25,621 bases of DNA from assembly GCA_030843315.1 (NCBI GenBank), contig JAUUPT010000053.1, forward strand, positions 1 through 25,621, read 5' to 3'. The stretch is from Bacteroidaceae bacterium. Lineage in GTDB: Bacteria; Bacteroidota; Bacteroidia; Bacteroidales; Bacteroidaceae. A program made the position numbers and the translations under genes. Positions 24,092 to 25,621 of the stretch are shown in pieces. The first letter of the stretch is position 1. Each line of letters starts with the position of its first letter. The notes beneath the pieces were generated by a model. It had not been told where the DNA came from. It searched no databases and saw only the letters and a list, made by a program, of their open reading frames with translations.

Positions 24092-24904
24092 TTATTTATG
24101 CGTAGCGGCAAAAGTCTGCACGATAGAGAAACCAACCTCGTCGAGGCTGTAGGTCAACTTATCAATCTTATTGGTATAGTAGTTATAGGAGATTACTGCC
24201 AGCGCACCGGTCAGGATACCGAAAGCAGTATTAATCAAGGCTTCCGAAATACCTTGCGACAGCGCCATAGAGTCGGCACTACCTCCGGCAGCCAGGGCGG
24301 CAAACGAACGTATCATACCGATAACCGTACCGAGCAATCCCATCAACGTGCCCAGCGTTGTTATGGTACCGATGACCGGAAGATTCTGCTCCATCATCGG
24401 CAATTCCAGCGCAGTGGCTTCTTCCAGTTCTTTCTGGATAGCAAGCAATTTCTGGTCTTTGGCCAGCTCGGTGTCATTCTCCATCTCGGCATACTTCTTT
24501 AAAGTAGCATTCACCACATTAGCCACGGAACCGCGCTGTGCATCACAAATCTGCTGCGCCTTCTTCATATCGCCGGCAGCCAGGGCAGCTTTGATATTAG
24601 CCACGAATTTAGCCAATGCCCCTTTGCCAAAAGCAGCACGGATAGCGATGTAACGTTCAATGCTAAGTGCAATAACGGTGAGCAAGAGGGTTTGAATCAC
24701 CGGAACAATAAATCCACCTTTATATATAGTACCGAGGAAGTTTCCCGGCAACGGATGGTTGTTCGGATCGTTATTCATAAAGTTGGATGGATTACCCAAC
24801 ACGAAGTTAAACAGGAGCACGGCAATGATAAAGCAGATTATGATTACCCAACCGGCAGATTTGATACCTTTAAAGGAGGCGGAGTTTTTTTTAGTTGTTT
24901 CCAT
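24092..24904 (-). CDS. exbB: MotA/TolQ/ExbB proton channel family protein
   Basis: The start is taken as ATG 24904 (METTKKNSASF); the frame stays open to a GTG at 24967, but the extension lacks family character. The 270-residue protein has an extra N-terminal membrane segment (WVIIICFIIAVLLFNFVL, about 19-36), a second one (PVIQTLLLTVIALSIERY, about 68-85), a cytoplasmic domain, and the two core segments NLPVIGTITTLGTLMGLLGTV and ALINTAFGILTGALAVISYN. It forms the pentameric proton channel around ExbD. It heads the exbB-exbD-exbD-tonB-pstS-like-TPR operon. A weak promoter is at 24993-25025. Confidence 0.95.
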   Translation of the reverse strand: METTKKNSASFKGIKSAGWVIIICFIIAVLLFNFVLGNPSNFMNNDPNNHPLPGNFLGTIYKGGFIVPVIQTLLLTVIALSIERYIAIRAAFGKGALAKFVANIKAALAAGDMKKAQQICDAQRGSVANVVNATLKKYAEMENDTELAKDQKLLAIQKELEEATALELPMMEQNLPVIGTITTLGTLMGLLGTVIGMIRSFAALAAGGSADSMALSQGISEALINTAFGILTGALAVISYNYYTNKIDKLTYSLDEVGFSIVQTFAATHK

Positions 24905-24992
24905 GATGATAAATTTAATTGTTCGTATTGAAAATAATTTTGCGATAAGGCACGCGCAAAAGGTCACCTACTTCGTTTCAGAAAAGAAGGGA

Positions 24993-25025
24993 CAAAGGAA
25001 AATCAATAAGGAAAGTATTGGCTAA
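24993..25025 (-). promoter_or_regulatory. possible promoter of the exbB operon
   Basis: The minus strand has TTCCTTTG (24993-25000), one mismatch from TAnnTTTG, with TTAG 21 bases upstream, which overlaps the stop codon of the upstream small gene. The leader would be about 80 bases. The match is weak and the operon could also be read from further upstream. Confidence 0.35.
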
Positions 25026-25456
25026 ATCAAAATCCGCCGAAGCGTATAAATGTAGTAATCACTGCCCGTCAATGCGTAATACGGATCTTTATCCGAATAA
25101 AACAGTTTAGCCCAATCATGTACGAGAAGGTTCTCATGATTGGATAACATCAAAAGAATATTTTTAAGGGATAGGTTATCTTCAAGGATTCTACGCAGAC
25201 GCTGCTGGTTCATAGAGTAAGTTTCGGAAACCGGTCTATTGCCCAATTCCATATCAGAAGTCCACGTGTATTTATTATCAGTAAATGCCGAACTCTTCTT
25301 TTCAAGATTATCCGAAGAAGAGCAGGAAGAGAAAGAAGCGGAGACTTCACTGGTTTTACCGACATTCACTGTTTTAAAGTCGATGGCTTTACCGCTAATA
25401 CTGGAAGTCAGTATCAGTAAGGTGCATAGCCAAAGTATTTTTACAGTTGTTTTCAT
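25022..25456 (-). CDS. unrecognised small secreted protein
   Basis: The 144-residue protein starts with a good signal peptide (MKTTVKILWLCTLLILTSSISG, about 1-22). A serine-rich stretch (VSASFSSCSSSDNLEKKSS) follows, then a mixed C-terminal part with LRRILEDNLSLKNILLMLSN and a tyrosine-rich end (YYALTGSDYYIYTLRRILI). No family is recognised. A GGAG 7 bases before the ATG is an unusually clear Shine-Dalgarno site for this phylum. It lies between a 5S rRNA terminator and the exbB operon, on the same strand as both. It could be a lineage-specific secreted protein; the cysteine after the serine stretch is not a lipobox. Confidence 0.6.
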   Translation of the reverse strand: MKTTVKILWLCTLLILTSSISGKAIDFKTVNVGKTSEVSASFSSCSSSDNLEKKSSAFTDNKYTWTSDMELGNRPVSETYSMNQQRLRRILEDNLSLKNILLMLSNHENLLVHDWAKLFYSDKDPYYALTGSDYYIYTLRRILI

Positions 25457-25540
25457 GTCGTCTCCAATATGTCTATAATAATAAACAGTTATCGCTTGTA
25501 TTTGTTTTCAAGACTGACATTTTTTTTCACCGTACCAAAA

Positions 25541-25574
25541 CAAGAAAGCCCCCACATCTTTCGATATGGAGGCT
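25541..25574 (-). terminator. terminator of the rRNA operon
   Basis: AGCCTCCATATC (25563-25574 on the minus strand) pairs over 12 positions, three of them G-U, with GATGTGGGGGCT (25547-25558) around a GAAA tetraloop, followed by TTCTTGTTTT. It begins 6 bases after the 5S rRNA end. The rest of the spacer up to 25456 shows no other feature. Confidence 0.9.
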
Positions 25575-25580
25575 TCTTCT

Positions 25581-25621
25581 AAAACGGCGACTACCTACTC
25601 TCCCACTGTTACGCAGTACCA
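25581..25621 (-). rRNA. rrf: 5S ribosomal RNA, 3' end only
   Basis: The minus strand of the last 41 bases contains the conserved 5S 3' half (TGGTACTGCGTAACAGTGGG, then AGAGTAGGTAGTCGCCG). The 5' part lies outside the window. It implies an rRNA operon transcribed into the window from the right. The exact 3' end is estimated. Confidence 0.92.

Noticed and set aside
24905..24967. N-terminal extension of exbB from GTG 24967
   Set aside because: The added 21 residues look like translated leader sequence; ATG 24904 gives the normal family N-terminus.

Overview
The window looks like a chromosomal segment from a gut Bacteroides species (order Bacteroidales). The evidence is the repeated Bacteroides-type promoter signature (a TTTG-like -33 box, about 18 to 21 bases, then TAnnTTTG), the near absence of Shine-Dalgarno sites, and the gene families present: TonB-dependent outer membrane barrels, an HU-related DNA-binding protein, OstA-like and SurA-like periplasmic proteins, and an OmpA family protein. 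Nearly everything is on the minus strand; only the HU-related gene and trpS are on plus. The content is mostly core housekeeping, with no insertion sequence, prophage, CRISPR array or tRNA seen.

Layout. 1-527: a calcineurin-like phosphoesterase that runs off the left edge. 680-3901: carB, the large subunit of carbamoyl-phosphate synthase, preceded by a roughly 200-base leader with its own promoter, a 35-codon leader ORF and a textbook intrinsic terminator. 4175-6493: a TonB-dependent-receptor-like barrel. 6839-7474: an HU-related DNA-binding protein whose leader carries four near-palindromic repeats about 21 bases apart. 7567-8661: trpS. 8783-9979: an OmpA family protein. 10078-17812: a six-gene envelope/repair operon (three SurA-like proteins, an OstA/LptA-like protein, a small membrane protein, mutL). 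17903-19378: guaB. 19542-24904: an operon exbB - exbD - exbD - tonB - PstS-like lipoprotein - TPR protein. 25022-25456: an unrecognised small secreted protein. 25541-25621: the terminator and 3' end of a 5S rRNA, so an rRNA operon enters from the right on the minus strand.

How the parts fit. The ExbB/ExbD/ExbD/TonB proteins form an inner membrane energy transducer for outer membrane barrels such as the one at 4175-6493; the linked PstS-like lipoprotein and TPR protein are the less understood part. The SurA-like and OstA-like proteins probably help assemble those barrels and export lipopolysaccharide. carB, guaB, trpS and the 5S rRNA are nucleotide synthesis and translation genes.

The most interesting signals are regulatory: a leader upstream of carB arranged like a translation-coupled attenuator, and the ordered palindromes in front of the HU-related gene. 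All domain calls come from reading the protein sequence, with no database search.
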